Shown here piece by piece: positions 47,633 through 57,603 of a stretch of DNA of 64,000 bases. The notes under the pieces were generated by a model. That model saw only the letters and a program-made list of their open reading frames with translations. It did not search any database and was not told the origin of the DNA. Both the position numbers and the translations under genes were made by a program. The stretch comes from Zoogloea sp. Lineage in GTDB: Bacteria; Pseudomonadota; Gammaproteobacteria; Burkholderiales; Rhodocyclaceae. The stretch is from positions 1 through 64,000 of the forward strand of contig NZ_JAQVCN010000018.1 in NCBI RefSeq assembly GCF_028689785.1, in the 5' to 3' direction. Each line of letters begins with the position of its first letter. Within the stretch, counting starts at the first letter, position 1.

Positions 47633-48516
47633 CGGCCGCACCGCGCAGCTGGCAGGATCGTGCCGTGCTTTTCGATTGCGCCGGGGAATCCCTGGTGGGC
47701 ATCGTCTCGGTGCCCGAAGCGGCGACGGAAACCGGTGTGCTCGTTATCGTGGGCGGGCCGCAGTACCGTGCCGGTTCCCACCGTCAGTTCGTGCTGCTGG
47801 CGCGTTACCTGGCCGCGCAGGGGGTGCCCTGCATGCGCTTCGATTACCGGGGCATGGGCGACTCCACCGGCCCGGCTCGGGATTTCGAATCTGTCAGCGA
47901 AGACGTGGATGCCGCCATCGGCGCTTTCCTGAAGGCGTGTCCGGGTTTGCGCCAGGTGGTGTTGTGGGGCCTGTGTGACGGGGCCAGCGCCGTGTGCCTG
48001 TACCCCGCCCAGCAGGATGTGCGGGTGGCCGCGGCGGTGTTGCTGAACCCCTGGGTGCATACCCAGGCGGGCCAGGCCAAGGTCTTCCTCAAGCACTACT
48101 ACCTGCAGCGCATCACCGATCCTTCCTTCTGGAAGAAGCTCGGCAGCGGTCAGGTGAGTTTTCTGAAATCCTTCGGCAGCCTGTTTTCCTTTTTCCGTGC
48201 GGCACGCAAGGCGCCGGCCGACACCGCCACTGATGTTGTCAGTGACGCGGGCGGTGCTTTTCCCGAGCGTATGGCCCGGGGGCTGTTGGCACGCAAGGGC
48301 CCGCTGGCCATTTTTCTGAGTGGACGTGACTACGTGGCACGGGAGTTCGATGATGCGTGCAAGTCGAATGCCGAGTGGCGTAAGGCGTTGGCGCGTTCCG
48401 ACCTGGACATCACCCGCTTTGCGGAAGCCGACCATACCTTCTCCGGCCCCGGAGAGGCCCAGGCCGTTGCTGAGGCCACCCATGCCTGGCTGCAGGCCAG
48501 GGGCCTGGCCCGCTGA
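47629..48516 (+). CDS. alpha/beta hydrolase, exosortase-A system type 1
   Basis: The 295-residue hydrolase has VLVIVGGPQYRAGSHRQFV near residue 33, FDYRGMGDSTGP near 73 and the elbow WGLCDGAS near 110, with Cys where Ser is usual. The C-terminal His is in FAEADHTFSG. It forms one operon with the carrier protein and the other hydrolase. The substrate is unknown; it may release or transfer the acyl group. Confidence 0.9.
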   Translation: MTAAPRSWQDRAVLFDCAGESLVGIVSVPEAATETGVLVIVGGPQYRAGSHRQFVLLARYLAAQGVPCMRFDYRGMGDSTGPARDFESVSEDVDAAIGAFLKACPGLRQVVLWGLCDGASAVCLYPAQQDVRVAAAVLLNPWVHTQAGQAKVFLKHYYLQRITDPSFWKKLGSGQVSFLKSFGSLFSFFRAARKAPADTATDVVSDAGGAFPERMARGLLARKGPLAIFLSGRDYVAREFDDACKSNAEWRKALARSDLDITRFAEADHTFSGPGEAQAVAEATHAWLQARGLAR

Positions 48517-48563
48517 TTCTATCCGCGGGGGCGAGTAAGCACTCGCCCCGGTGCCCTTCCTTC

Positions 48564-51296
48564 TCAGTGCTTCGCGCTTTGCCCAAGCCGCTTCAGCTCG
48601 GGCAGGCAGGAGCCGCAGTTGGTGCCGCACTTGGTGCGGGTCTGCAGGGCTTCGAGGGATTCACCGCTGCGGAAGGCGGCGAGGATGTCGTCTTCGGCCA
48701 CATCGAAGCAGTTGCAGATCACCTTGCCCCGTGCCGCCTGCCCGGCGGGTGGCTGGGTCAGCGGGGCAAGCAGCCAGGGGCGCACCGCAGCGGCGGAGTG
48801 GCCTTGTACCATCATGTCGGCCAGCCATTCGGCGGCCTTGGTTTCTCCGGCCAGACGCACGGCACTCAGGGAGTCGCCCGTCACCCGCGCCCGTTTGGCC
48901 ACGTCCTTGCGGCTGTCCTGATAGGACAGTACCTGGGTGGGGTCGTCCAGGGCCAGATCCCGGTCCAGGGCTTCGAGCAGGGCAGGAGCGAGCTCCTCGC
49001 CGCGGGCCTTCAGCACCACCACGGGTGAATTGCGTCCTGACAGGGTCAGGCTGGCGTAGGGAAAGTGCGGCAGCCAGCGGCGCAGCTTGTCCATCACATC
49101 CAGGGGGTTGGGTTGCAGGCGGCCGTCAGCGTCCGGCTCCGAGCGGCGCATGGCCACCAGCGCCTTGCCGGCGGTGTACTTGGCGACCTGCACGGCTGCG
49201 TGTTTGAGTTCGGGCTGCTTGGAAGAGGGGTCGAAATTGCGTGGCAGCAGCACGTTGACGCCCTGGCCGCCCATGGTGTTGCCCCCCCAGTGCATGGGAA
49301 GGAAGGTCTGGCCGGGGCGCAGGGTGGCGGATTCGACCACCTTCAGCACCACGGCGCCGCGCTTGCTCTTCACCTGCACCAGATCACCACTCACCAGGCC
49401 GCGCCGCTCCATGTCGTCCTTGTGCATGTGCAGCAGGGGTTCGGCTTCGTGGCTGTAGAGGCGGGCGACCAGGCCGGTGCGGCTCATGCCATGCCACTGG
49501 TCACGCAGGCGGCCGGTGTTGAGGTGCAGGGGGTAGCGGGCGTTTGGCGATTCGGCGGTGATGCGGTGCTCGGTGACGACGAAGCGGGCCCGGCCGGAAG
49601 GCGTCGGGAAGATGCCGTCTTCGTAGAGCCGGACCTTGCCCCGGCTGGCGCCTTCGGGGAAGGGCCACTGCTGGGGGCCGGCGTTTTCGAGCAGGGCGTA
49701 GCTGAGGCCGGTGATGTCCAGATCGCGGCCGCGGGTGGATTCCCGGTGCTCGTTCCAGATCTGCTCGGGGGTGGTATAGGGGAACATCCGCGCGGCAAGT
49801 TCGCCCTTGCCCAGGCGGATGCCCAGACGCCGGGCGAAATCCACCACGATCGCCCAATCGTGGCGGGCTTCACCCGGCGCGGACACGGCGGCTCGGACGC
49901 GGCTGATGGCTCGCTCCGAGTTGGTGACGGTGCCTTCCTTCTCGCCCCAGGTGGTGGCGGGGAGCAGCAGGTCGGCGTAAGCGCAGGTTTCGGTATGGCC
50001 GAAGGCTTCCTGAACGACGACGAACTCGGCCTTCTGCAGGGCGTCGTGGATCAGGGCCTGGTCGGGCATGGACTGGGCCGGGTTGGTGCAGGCGATCCAC
50101 ACCGCCTTGACCTCGCCGGACTGCAGCGCCTCGAACAGCTCGACGGCGCTCTTGCCCGGCTTCTCGGGGACTTGTTCCACGCCCCACAAGGCGGCGACTT
50201 CGGCCCGGTGCTGGGGGTTGGCCATGTCCCGGTGGGCGGAGAGCAGATTGGCGAGGCCACCCACTTCGCGCCCCCCCATGGCGTTGGGCTGGCCGGTGAG
50301 GGAGAAAGGGCCGGCGCCGGGGCGCCCGATCTGGCCGGTGGCCAGGTGCAGGTTGATCAGCGCCGAGTTGTTGTGGGTGCCGAAGCTGTACTGATTCAGC
50401 CCCTGGCAGTACATGGACAGGGTGGCCGGGGAGGTGGCGAAGATCTGCGCCGCCTGCTCAATGGCCTTGCGCTCCAGGCCGCAGATCGCCGCCGCCATGC
50501 TCGGCGTGTATTCGCGGACGGTTCTCTTCAGGGCATCGAATCCCTCGGTATGGGCTTCCACATAGTCCCGGTTCACCCAGCCTTCCCACAGCATTACATG
50601 GAGCATCGCGTTATAGAGGGCGATGTCGGTGCCGGGCAGCAGGGGCAGGTGCAGGTCGGCGGCCTCGGCCGTGTCGGTGCGGCGAGGGTCGATGACCACC
50701 AGTTGCATGTCCGGATTGGCCTTGCGGGCGTCCTCTATGCGGCGGAAGGCAATGGGGTGGGCAAAGGCGGTATTGCTCCCCGAGATGAAGAGGGCGCTGG
50801 TGTGGGCGATGTCCTCATAGCTGCAAGGCGGCGCATCGGCACCCAGGCTCAGCTTGTAGCCGGCCACGGCGCTGGACATGCACAGGCGGGAATTGGTGTC
50901 GAGGTTGTTGGTGCCGATCAGGCCCTTCACCAGCTTGTTGAAGACGTAGTAGTCCTCGGTCAGCAACTGGCCGGCGCCATACACGGCGACGGCATCGGGG
51001 CCGTGCTGGGCAATGATGGCGGCGAAACGCTCGGCGGCGGCGTCCAGGGCCGCGTCCCAGCTCACCTGCTCGCGGGGTTGGGCCCGGTCATCGCGCAGTT
51101 CGGGGTGCAGCGCCCGGGCGATCAGGGTTTCCGGGGCACTGGTCAGATGCAGGGTCGAACCCTTGGTGCACAAACGGCCGAAGTTGGCCGGATGGTCCGG
51201 GTCGCCCTTGACGCCGATGATGCGCCCGGCTTCATGTTCGATCAAAACACCACAGCCGACGCCGCAGTAACAACAGGTAGATTTGGTTTCTGCCAT
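48564..51296 (-). CDS. nasA: assimilatory nitrate reductase catalytic subunit
   Basis: NasA reduces nitrate to nitrite for assimilation in the cytoplasm. The 910-residue molybdopterin protein has the N-terminal 4Fe-4S motif CCYCGVGCG near residue 8, Mo-bis-MGD domains and a C-terminal BFD-type [2Fe-2S] domain (CNCFDVAEDDI and CGTNCGSCLPEL) near residues 860-900. There is no Tat signal. GAGGAG precedes the ATG at 51296. No nitrite reductase gene is in the window. Confidence 0.95.
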   Translation of the reverse strand: MAETKSTCCYCGVGCGVLIEHEAGRIIGVKGDPDHPANFGRLCTKGSTLHLTSAPETLIARALHPELRDDRAQPREQVSWDAALDAAAERFAAIIAQHGPDAVAVYGAGQLLTEDYYVFNKLVKGLIGTNNLDTNSRLCMSSAVAGYKLSLGADAPPCSYEDIAHTSALFISGSNTAFAHPIAFRRIEDARKANPDMQLVVIDPRRTDTAEAADLHLPLLPGTDIALYNAMLHVMLWEGWVNRDYVEAHTEGFDALKRTVREYTPSMAAAICGLERKAIEQAAQIFATSPATLSMYCQGLNQYSFGTHNNSALINLHLATGQIGRPGAGPFSLTGQPNAMGGREVGGLANLLSAHRDMANPQHRAEVAALWGVEQVPEKPGKSAVELFEALQSGEVKAVWIACTNPAQSMPDQALIHDALQKAEFVVVQEAFGHTETCAYADLLLPATTWGEKEGTVTNSERAISRVRAAVSAPGEARHDWAIVVDFARRLGIRLGKGELAARMFPYTTPEQIWNEHRESTRGRDLDITGLSYALLENAGPQQWPFPEGASRGKVRLYEDGIFPTPSGRARFVVTEHRITAESPNARYPLHLNTGRLRDQWHGMSRTGLVARLYSHEAEPLLHMHKDDMERRGLVSGDLVQVKSKRGAVVLKVVESATLRPGQTFLPMHWGGNTMGGQGVNVLLPRNFDPSSKQPELKHAAVQVAKYTAGKALVAMRRSEPDADGRLQPNPLDVMDKLRRWLPHFPYASLTLSGRNSPVVVLKARGEELAPALLEALDRDLALDDPTQVLSYQDSRKDVAKRARVTGDSLSAVRLAGETKAAEWLADMMVQGHSAAAVRPWLLAPLTQPPAGQAARGKVICNCFDVAEDDILAAFRSGESLEALQTRTKCGTNCGSCLPELKRLGQSAKH

Positions 51297-51473
51297 CACG
51301 ACTCCTCTGATGGCAGGAATTAGCAAGGCTTGTGCCATGCAGCAGAAGGGCCGTTCGGGCGTCCTTTGGGGCTTTGACTGCACCAAGGCGGGGTGTGCCG
51401 GCGCGGGGATGGTGCATGCCTGGTGGGCACGCACCATCTGCGGGCATGGGCCGGGGTGGGGCCGGCCCGGCTT

Positions 51474-54400
51474 TCAGGAGCTTGCCTTGGTGCTTGCCGA
51501 GCGTCGCCGCGGCTTTCTGGTGACAGCCGTGTTGTCTTCGGCCGTGCCGGGTCGGCCGCTCAGGCCTTCTGCCACCGCCCGCAACACCGCAGCCTTGTCC
51601 GTGTCACCGGTCTGCTTCCGGCATGCAAGAAATTCGCATAGCAGGTCGAGCTGGCACACGACCGAATCGATGGCACGTGGCAGGGGGGCCAGGGGTTGGA
51701 TGGCATTCCGGTAGATGCCCAGCAGGTAGTCGGCCGGGGTGCCTGCGCCGGGGGGCGGGTGATCTGCCCCCAGCCACAGGGCGAGGGCGGCATCGGCCTG
51801 CATCACGGCATCGAAGAAGTCGAAGCTCTGCCGGAAGCGTGCCCGCGTGGCGGTAACGCAGATATCCACGTCAGCGTCGATGGCGCCGGGCTGGCCGAGC
51901 AGGGCGTCGAGCTGCAGGCGGTTGATCCGCCCGTAGGGGTTCCAGCCGGGGGTGGCCGGGTCGCCCTCGCCGGTGGCGTAGGCTTGCCGGGCCTCGCCCA
52001 GCAGTCGGGCAACTTCTGCCCAGCCCTGCTTGCCGCGGGCGGCGAGCAGGGCCTTGCGTTTGAGGGCGCTGCCGAGGAGGAACTGACGTTCGGGGTTGGG
52101 GGTAGATGGGGCGAGGTGGGTCAGCAGGGCTTCGAGTCGCCCGATGGCGGTGTCGAGCAAGGTGCGGGCCTCGGCCAGGCGCTGCGGATCGGAGGGGGAA
52201 CCTGTCTCGCTGCGGCGGACAGCTTCCCGGGCCTCGATGTTGGCGAGCAGCTCGATGCAGGCAATGGGAACAGCGTGCAGGGACGAATCTGCGGTGACGG
52301 CCTGCAGCAGGGCGCTGCGGGCGGCCTCGAAGCCGGCGCCCTGGTACTCGGCGTAGAGGCGCCCTAGGGCCGCCTGGACGTCGGGCCGGGCCTGCCAGGC
52401 GGACGGAACGGCGTTCAGGCGGGCGTTGAGCCGACGAGTCAGGGTCTTGAAATCACCGCCACCACCGGGCAGCCTGCAGTCCAGCCGGCGTTGCTCCAGC
52501 CAGTCGATGAGCTCGTCCGGTGCCTGCAGGGGCGCGTCGTCCCGCTCTGCCCGGGGCGCCTGCCGCAGCTGGAAGGCAGGGTCGCCGTAGGCTTGGTAGG
52601 CGCCCCAGGTGTTGCAGTCCGGGTGGGCGTCGAAGGTGGCGTTGCGGGCCTTGAAGATGGCATCGCCGAAGCGCGCGCCGTGAATCGTCATCTGCCCGAA
52701 GAAGGTCTCGGAGAAGGTCCGGGCGGCGTCGTCGCGCACCTCCCAGCCGGCGGCGACCACGCAGCGCACGCCCATGTCGATGAGCTCCCGGGCCAGACTG
52801 GCGGCGAGGCGGTTGCCACCGCCCTCATGGATGCCGGCCTTGCCCAGGTTGCAGCAGCTCAGATAGACGAGGTCGGGCACGTTCTCCATCAGGCCGATCT
52901 CGGTGGCCGACAGCAGCAGCCCGTCGGACAGCACCACGCCGCTGCGCCAGCTGCCGTCCCGGGCCTGCCGGGCGTAGATGCCGTGGGCGCAGATCACCAC
53001 GATCCGCCAGGGGCGGGCAAAGAGGCCGGTGAACACCTGGGTGGCCATGGCGTCGGGTGGGACGTGGTTGACGTCGTAGCCAGCGGTTTCCAGCACGGCG
53101 ACCACGGCTTCGCCTTCCCGGGCGGCCTCCTCGAGACTGGGGAGCTCGTCACAGCCCGCGCTGCCGTCGGGCTTGGGTGTAGCCGTCCAGCCCGGCGGGC
53201 CGAACTGCGCATGAAAGCCCTCGCTGCTCGGATTGGCGATCACGCAGGCACTCAGGGTGTCGGTGCGGATCACCTCACGGCGGAAGGCAGTGGTGGCGAA
53301 CTGACGCACCATCCGGATGCTGCGGATGAGGGGTCTGCCGTCGGCCTCCAGCATTTCCCAGGGCAGGTTGGCGGTGCCTTCATCCACCACCAGGATCAGG
53401 TTGCTGGTCTTGCGGGCGACGGCCTTGAACTCAAGGGGTACGAGCAGTTGGAAGAGGGTGTTGCCAAAGCGGGTGTCCGGTGAGTAGTGGGTACTGCCCG
53501 GGCCGCGCAGGGTCGTGTCTACCAGGGTTTCCACCAGGCCTGGCTGGCGTTGCTGGATGACGGATTCGGCGCGGGCCTTCTCCCCCATATAAACGAAGCG
53601 CAGGCGCCGGGCGTGGCGCACCGCGGGGGCGCCGTCAAGCCCTGCCAGGGCTGGTAGCGGGGCGTCTTCGGGCAGCGGCGGGCGGCCGTACAGGGTGAGC
53701 AGGCGGCGCAGGGTTTCCGGCGGAACAGGGCTGCGCAGGGTGGGCGCGAACGCAGCGCTGCCGCAGTCATCGTCGTCCCGGTCGGCGTCGCTGACCGCCA
53801 GGCGCGGCCAGTAGTCGCCGAAGGGGGTCAGGCTGAGGCGTTGGCGTAGGCCCTCGCCGGTCTGAAGCTCTTCGGCGATGTCCAGGCGTGTTTCGAGGCG
53901 TTGTAGCTCGCTCTCCAGCACCTCGTCGAGGCGGCGCAGGGCGTGGGCGGCGGAGAGGGCGGCGTCTCGGTAAACCTCGACCAGCTCAAGCCGGGTGATC
54001 ACCGCCCGGCGGGCGCCGTCGCGGCCCACGGCCCCTTCGGCGAACTCCCGGTTGGCCCGCAGCACGCCCAGTACGATGGCCTTGAGCGCATCGGCGCCGT
54101 CGAGCTGGGCGGCGGAGTTAGTGCCGATCAGCAGGCTGGCGAGGCTCAGCTCGATTTCCGTGTCGGCCTGGGGGGTGCCGTCGGCCATGGCTTCTTCGGT
54201 GTAGCGATCTGCGGCGTGGAGCAGGTAGCGCAGGGCACCGGCGCGGACGGCTTCGGTGACGCCTTCGGCCGACAGTTTGCCCATCTCGCCGAGCCCGACT
54301 ACCACCGCGCCGCGCCCGGTGCCGCGCAGGCGTTCTTCGCGGCTGCGCGGTGCCAGGGCCACGGTGGCGTTGCCCAGATCCCCGGTGTGGATGCCCAGGC

Positions 54401-57400
54401 GCTGGCGGTGGCTCAGGGCGCCACCCACCAGCCAGCGATCGATGACCGCCTCGGCGCCGGAGATCGGGTCGCCCCGGTAGTGGCCGCACATCAGCGGCAC
54501 CTGCACGAAGCGCAGGTCCATGGCCCGCACCGACACGGCCAGCGCCCGACGGCTGCCACGGGTTTGCACCCTGGGCCGGCCGCCGAGGGCCCGGGTGGTG
54601 AGTTCCAGGGGCGTCGGGTAGGCCGGCGGCGGACCACCCCGGTAGCGGGTGAGACGCCCGGCCGCTGCCTCACCGCGGCTGACGGGCAGGCGCCCCAGGC
54701 GACTGGCGCTGCCCTGGACGAGCAGGGACTGGATCTCGCTGAAGTACTTTTCGGTGCTGGTCAGGCCCATGTGGTCAGCGGGCATGTACCAGTAGCGATC
54801 TTCGGGCAGGCCGGTCAGGCGCCCGGATTTCCAGGTGACGGAGCCATCTCCGCTGGGGGTGCCGCGCAGGGCGACGCCTACCGGCGTGTCGCCGTCACGC
54901 TGGATGAGGATGCCGCAGGGGGTGTTGTCGGCCTGGCCGAAAACGTAGGCGATGCGTTCCGGTGCCTCTTGCACCCAGCGGGTGTCGGAGACCACCTGCC
55001 AGAAGTGGACGGCGCTCTCGAGCGTGGCCTTTGCCGGGCGCCCGGCCAGGTGCCGGCCGAACCAGAAGTCGTTGTTGAGGGCGGCCAGCTCTGCCCAGGT
55101 CTGCTCGGCGTAGAAATCGTGTTCCGCAACCCCGGCGGTATCCACGAAGCCCGGGGCAGGCAGCAGGTGCACCGCACCGGGAAAGCCCGCCACCACATCG
55201 AGGACGGCCTGCATGTCGTGCTGCAGGTCGGCCCGGGCCAGGGTGCGGATGGTGTCTGACTGTCCGAGCAAGGTTTCGACGAAGAGGTGGGAACCGTTGT
55301 TGGGGGTGCCGAGCATCAGCAGGCGGCCGCCCGGGCGGGCGACGATGTCACGCCACAGGGTGGGGTCGGCGGCAAAGGCGGCGCGCGTCACCAGCCCGCC
55401 CATGCTGTGGGCGAGGATGCGCACCGGTTGGTTGGGGTGTTTTGACAGGGCTTCGCGCAGGGTGACGGCCAGGGTTTTGCCAAGATCCAGGATGGGTTGG
55501 CGCCAGTCGTAGTCGAAACGGATGACCCGGTGACTGCTTTCCAGCCAGTCGGCCAGCTCGCCATAGGCCAGGTCCACCAGCCCGTCAGGGCTGACGCTGC
55601 GGCGGCTGTCCATGGCGATGCGAGTCAGTTTGCCGCTGGCCAGGGCCAAGGGGGCGAGCCACACGCGCTGGTTGTCGGCCTTGAGGTGGGAGCCCATGAT
55701 GCCCGGCACATACAGCACCACCGGCAGGCTGTCGGCGGGGCTTTCGCCGCCGCCCCGGCCTATCCGGCGCGGGCGCACGGTATCGAGTTCAGGCAGGCCG
55801 AGGGCTTGCCAGGGTTCGAGCTTGTCCGGATCGGGGGCCACCAGCCACTGGTGCAGGGCCGTGGGCAGCGGCACGTTGCGGCTTTTCACGTCGTCCCGGA
55901 AGTAGCGGAAGTGATTGACCTGGGGGCCGTGTACGTAGATGGCGCGGACATCGCGGGCCCGGTTGGCCAGCCCGCCGTACATGGAGTCGGTGTCCACCAC
56001 CAGGTCGTTGCGGGCCCGGTCGAAGAGGGCCCAGTCCACGAACATCACCCCGATCCGGTGGAAGAAGCTGTTGGGGTCACCCTCCACGTCCCCGGTGATC
56101 AGAGCCACCCGGACCGTGGGTGCCAGTGCGGCGCGGCCAAGCAGGGTGCCGATGGGGGCTTCCGGCAGCATGGCTTCGATACCCGGCACCACGCCGGGCT
56201 GGATGCGCTTGTCGGCAATCTCCAGGACAACACGGGTGAGAAAGCGAAGAGCCTCGTTGGTGATGCGTTTGGCCGTCTCTCCGGCAATGGGTGATGCGGC
56301 ACTCCCCACCAGGGCCCCTGCACCCCAGGCGCCGAAGCGGCGCACGCCGTTGAGCAGGCCGCTGAGGAAGAGATCGAGGTTGTCGGAGAGCAGGGCGGTA
56401 CCCCGGGCCGGGCAGGCCACCCGCACGTAGCGTTCGATGCGCAGCCGCTTTTGCTTCAACAGCCCGACGAGCTCGCGCAGGGCGGCCTGTTCGAGGGCTT
56501 CGCCCTTGAGGCGTTCGGCCTTCAGGGCGGGGTCCTGGCGTTCGGCTTCGGCGTCGTCGGGGCGGGGTGGGCGGGTGTATTGGTCGATCAGGTCGTCCAA
56601 CTGCGGGTCGTGGGGGTCGAGGGCCAGCAGGTCGCCCACCAGCCCCCCGCGGGAGTGGGTGACGAGATGCAGGCGGGCGTCGTCGGGAAGGGTGCGCAGC
56701 AGGCGCAAGGCGTTGTCGATGGGGCTTTCCGAAAAGGTCCGGTGTTCGAAGCCGAAGATGCGGCCGCCGAAGGCGGCGTCGATCTCCCGCCAGGCCTTGC
56801 TGCTCGGCAGCGCGCCAAAGCCGCTCAGGGTGTGGGAGCCTGTACCGTGGATGAATAGCAGGGCCGGGCCGGTGGCCAGGGCCGCAGCCAGCAGCGGGCT
56901 GCCCTCGGCGCAGCGGTCGGCGGGAGTCAGCTCGCCGCCGCGCCAGGCGTAAACGCCAGGCGGGCCGGCGAGGCGGCTCTCGATGGCCTCCATCAGTGCT
57001 TTCGCGCCCTTGCGCGAGGCCCAGTCGACGGCTTTATCCTCAAGCTTGTCGCGGAGCTGCTCCAGCGCAGCATCGATGATCTCGTCCCGGCCGATCTCCA
57101 GTTCGCTGACCTTGCGCCAGATCCAGTCCATGGCGCCACGGGTGGTGGTGGTGTCGCGAAAGCGGGCGAAATCGATGGCGCCGTCCGGGTCGAGCAGCTC
57201 AGGCCGGGTGCGCCTGAGCTGGGCGGCGAGTACGTCGGCGCGCATGAAGACGGTGCTGCCATCCTGGGCTTCGAGGGCCAGCAGGCCGGTGTCGTCGCTC
57301 AGGGCTCCACTCCCGGGGGCGTCACTGCTGCGGCTGGCGGGGGCGAGAGTCCAGCTGCGTTTGACGCTGACGTTGGGGAGCAGCGTCTCCGGCCTGCCGT

Positions 57401-57512
57401 CGGCGGCGCGGCTGCCCGGTATGGAAAGCACACCGGGCAGGGAGGGCTTGTCGTCCTGTGCCTGCTGACTGAGGGGCAGGCGGAACAGGGGGCGGGGGAT
57501 GGGGCTGCTCAT
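51474..57512 (-). CDS. double alpha/beta-hydrolase and CHAT-protease fusion protein
   Basis: This 2012-residue protein has two lipase-like domains and a CHAT caspase-like domain. The first alpha/beta hydrolase (about 213-525) has LLFIHGTGSH and the elbow HSRGG, Ser287. The second (about 598-940), like LCAT/PGAP1 lipases, has LYVPGIMGSH and HSMGG, Ser703. Residues about 990-1105 look like a macro- or M17-N-like fold (LMCGHYRGDPISGAE, VVGLGEMG). The CHAT protease domain (about 1350-1640) has the catalytic pair His1510 (ICAHGIY) and a Cys at 1554 (SCCNLGK). The rest is helical. No signal peptide or membrane span. It lies 91 bases after the metacaspase gene, behind a hairpin. Confidence 0.85.
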   Translation of the reverse strand: MSSPIPRPLFRLPLSQQAQDDKPSLPGVLSIPGSRAADGRPETLLPNVSVKRSWTLAPASRSSDAPGSGALSDDTGLLALEAQDGSTVFMRADVLAAQLRRTRPELLDPDGAIDFARFRDTTTTRGAMDWIWRKVSELEIGRDEIIDAALEQLRDKLEDKAVDWASRKGAKALMEAIESRLAGPPGVYAWRGGELTPADRCAEGSPLLAAALATGPALLFIHGTGSHTLSGFGALPSSKAWREIDAAFGGRIFGFEHRTFSESPIDNALRLLRTLPDDARLHLVTHSRGGLVGDLLALDPHDPQLDDLIDQYTRPPRPDDAEAERQDPALKAERLKGEALEQAALRELVGLLKQKRLRIERYVRVACPARGTALLSDNLDLFLSGLLNGVRRFGAWGAGALVGSAASPIAGETAKRITNEALRFLTRVVLEIADKRIQPGVVPGIEAMLPEAPIGTLLGRAALAPTVRVALITGDVEGDPNSFFHRIGVMFVDWALFDRARNDLVVDTDSMYGGLANRARDVRAIYVHGPQVNHFRYFRDDVKSRNVPLPTALHQWLVAPDPDKLEPWQALGLPELDTVRPRRIGRGGGESPADSLPVVLYVPGIMGSHLKADNQRVWLAPLALASGKLTRIAMDSRRSVSPDGLVDLAYGELADWLESSHRVIRFDYDWRQPILDLGKTLAVTLREALSKHPNQPVRILAHSMGGLVTRAAFAADPTLWRDIVARPGGRLLMLGTPNNGSHLFVETLLGQSDTIRTLARADLQHDMQAVLDVVAGFPGAVHLLPAPGFVDTAGVAEHDFYAEQTWAELAALNNDFWFGRHLAGRPAKATLESAVHFWQVVSDTRWVQEAPERIAYVFGQADNTPCGILIQRDGDTPVGVALRGTPSGDGSVTWKSGRLTGLPEDRYWYMPADHMGLTSTEKYFSEIQSLLVQGSASRLGRLPVSRGEAAAGRLTRYRGGPPPAYPTPLELTTRALGGRPRVQTRGSRRALAVSVRAMDLRFVQVPLMCGHYRGDPISGAEAVIDRWLVGGALSHRQRLGIHTGDLGNATVALAPRSREERLRGTGRGAVVVGLGEMGKLSAEGVTEAVRAGALRYLLHAADRYTEEAMADGTPQADTEIELSLASLLIGTNSAAQLDGADALKAIVLGVLRANREFAEGAVGRDGARRAVITRLELVEVYRDAALSAAHALRRLDEVLESELQRLETRLDIAEELQTGEGLRQRLSLTPFGDYWPRLAVSDADRDDDDCGSAAFAPTLRSPVPPETLRRLLTLYGRPPLPEDAPLPALAGLDGAPAVRHARRLRFVYMGEKARAESVIQQRQPGLVETLVDTTLRGPGSTHYSPDTRFGNTLFQLLVPLEFKAVARKTSNLILVVDEGTANLPWEMLEADGRPLIRSIRMVRQFATTAFRREVIRTDTLSACVIANPSSEGFHAQFGPPGWTATPKPDGSAGCDELPSLEEAAREGEAVVAVLETAGYDVNHVPPDAMATQVFTGLFARPWRIVVICAHGIYARQARDGSWRSGVVLSDGLLLSATEIGLMENVPDLVYLSCCNLGKAGIHEGGGNRLAASLARELIDMGVRCVVAAGWEVRDDAARTFSETFFGQMTIHGARFGDAIFKARNATFDAHPDCNTWGAYQAYGDPAFQLRQAPRAERDDAPLQAPDELIDWLEQRRLDCRLPGGGGDFKTLTRRLNARLNAVPSAWQARPDVQAALGRLYAEYQGAGFEAARSALLQAVTADSSLHAVPIACIELLANIEAREAVRRSETGSPSDPQRLAEARTLLDTAIGRLEALLTHLAPSTPNPERQFLLGSALKRKALLAARGKQGWAEVARLLGEARQAYATGEGDPATPGWNPYGRINRLQLDALLGQPGAIDADVDICVTATRARFRQSFDFFDAVMQADAALALWLGADHPPPGAGTPADYLLGIYRNAIQPLAPLPRAIDSVVCQLDLLCEFLACRKQTGDTDKAAVLRAVAEGLSGRPGTAEDNTAVTRKPRRRSASTKASS

Positions 57513-57562
57513 GGCGGAGTCCTCGGCGGGGCAGATCGTCCCGGGTGCATGGCGATCAAGGG

Positions 57563-57598
57563 CCGCCGGGGCCGGCACGTGGGCGCCGGCCCCGGCGG
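57563..57598 (-). promoter_or_regulatory. GC-rich hairpin between metacaspase and CHAT-lipase genes
   Basis: A perfect 14-bp GC-only stem (57563-57576 with 57585-57598) and an eight-base loop lie in the 91-base gap. No U-run follows. It could lower expression of the downstream gene, protect the upstream message or both. Confidence 0.6.
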
Positions 57599-57603
57599 GG
57601 GGC

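Noticed and set aside
49065-51323. 752-codon open frame opposite nasA
   Set aside because: Mirror of the nasA codons, with the compositional pattern of an antisense shadow; nasA has all expected motifs.
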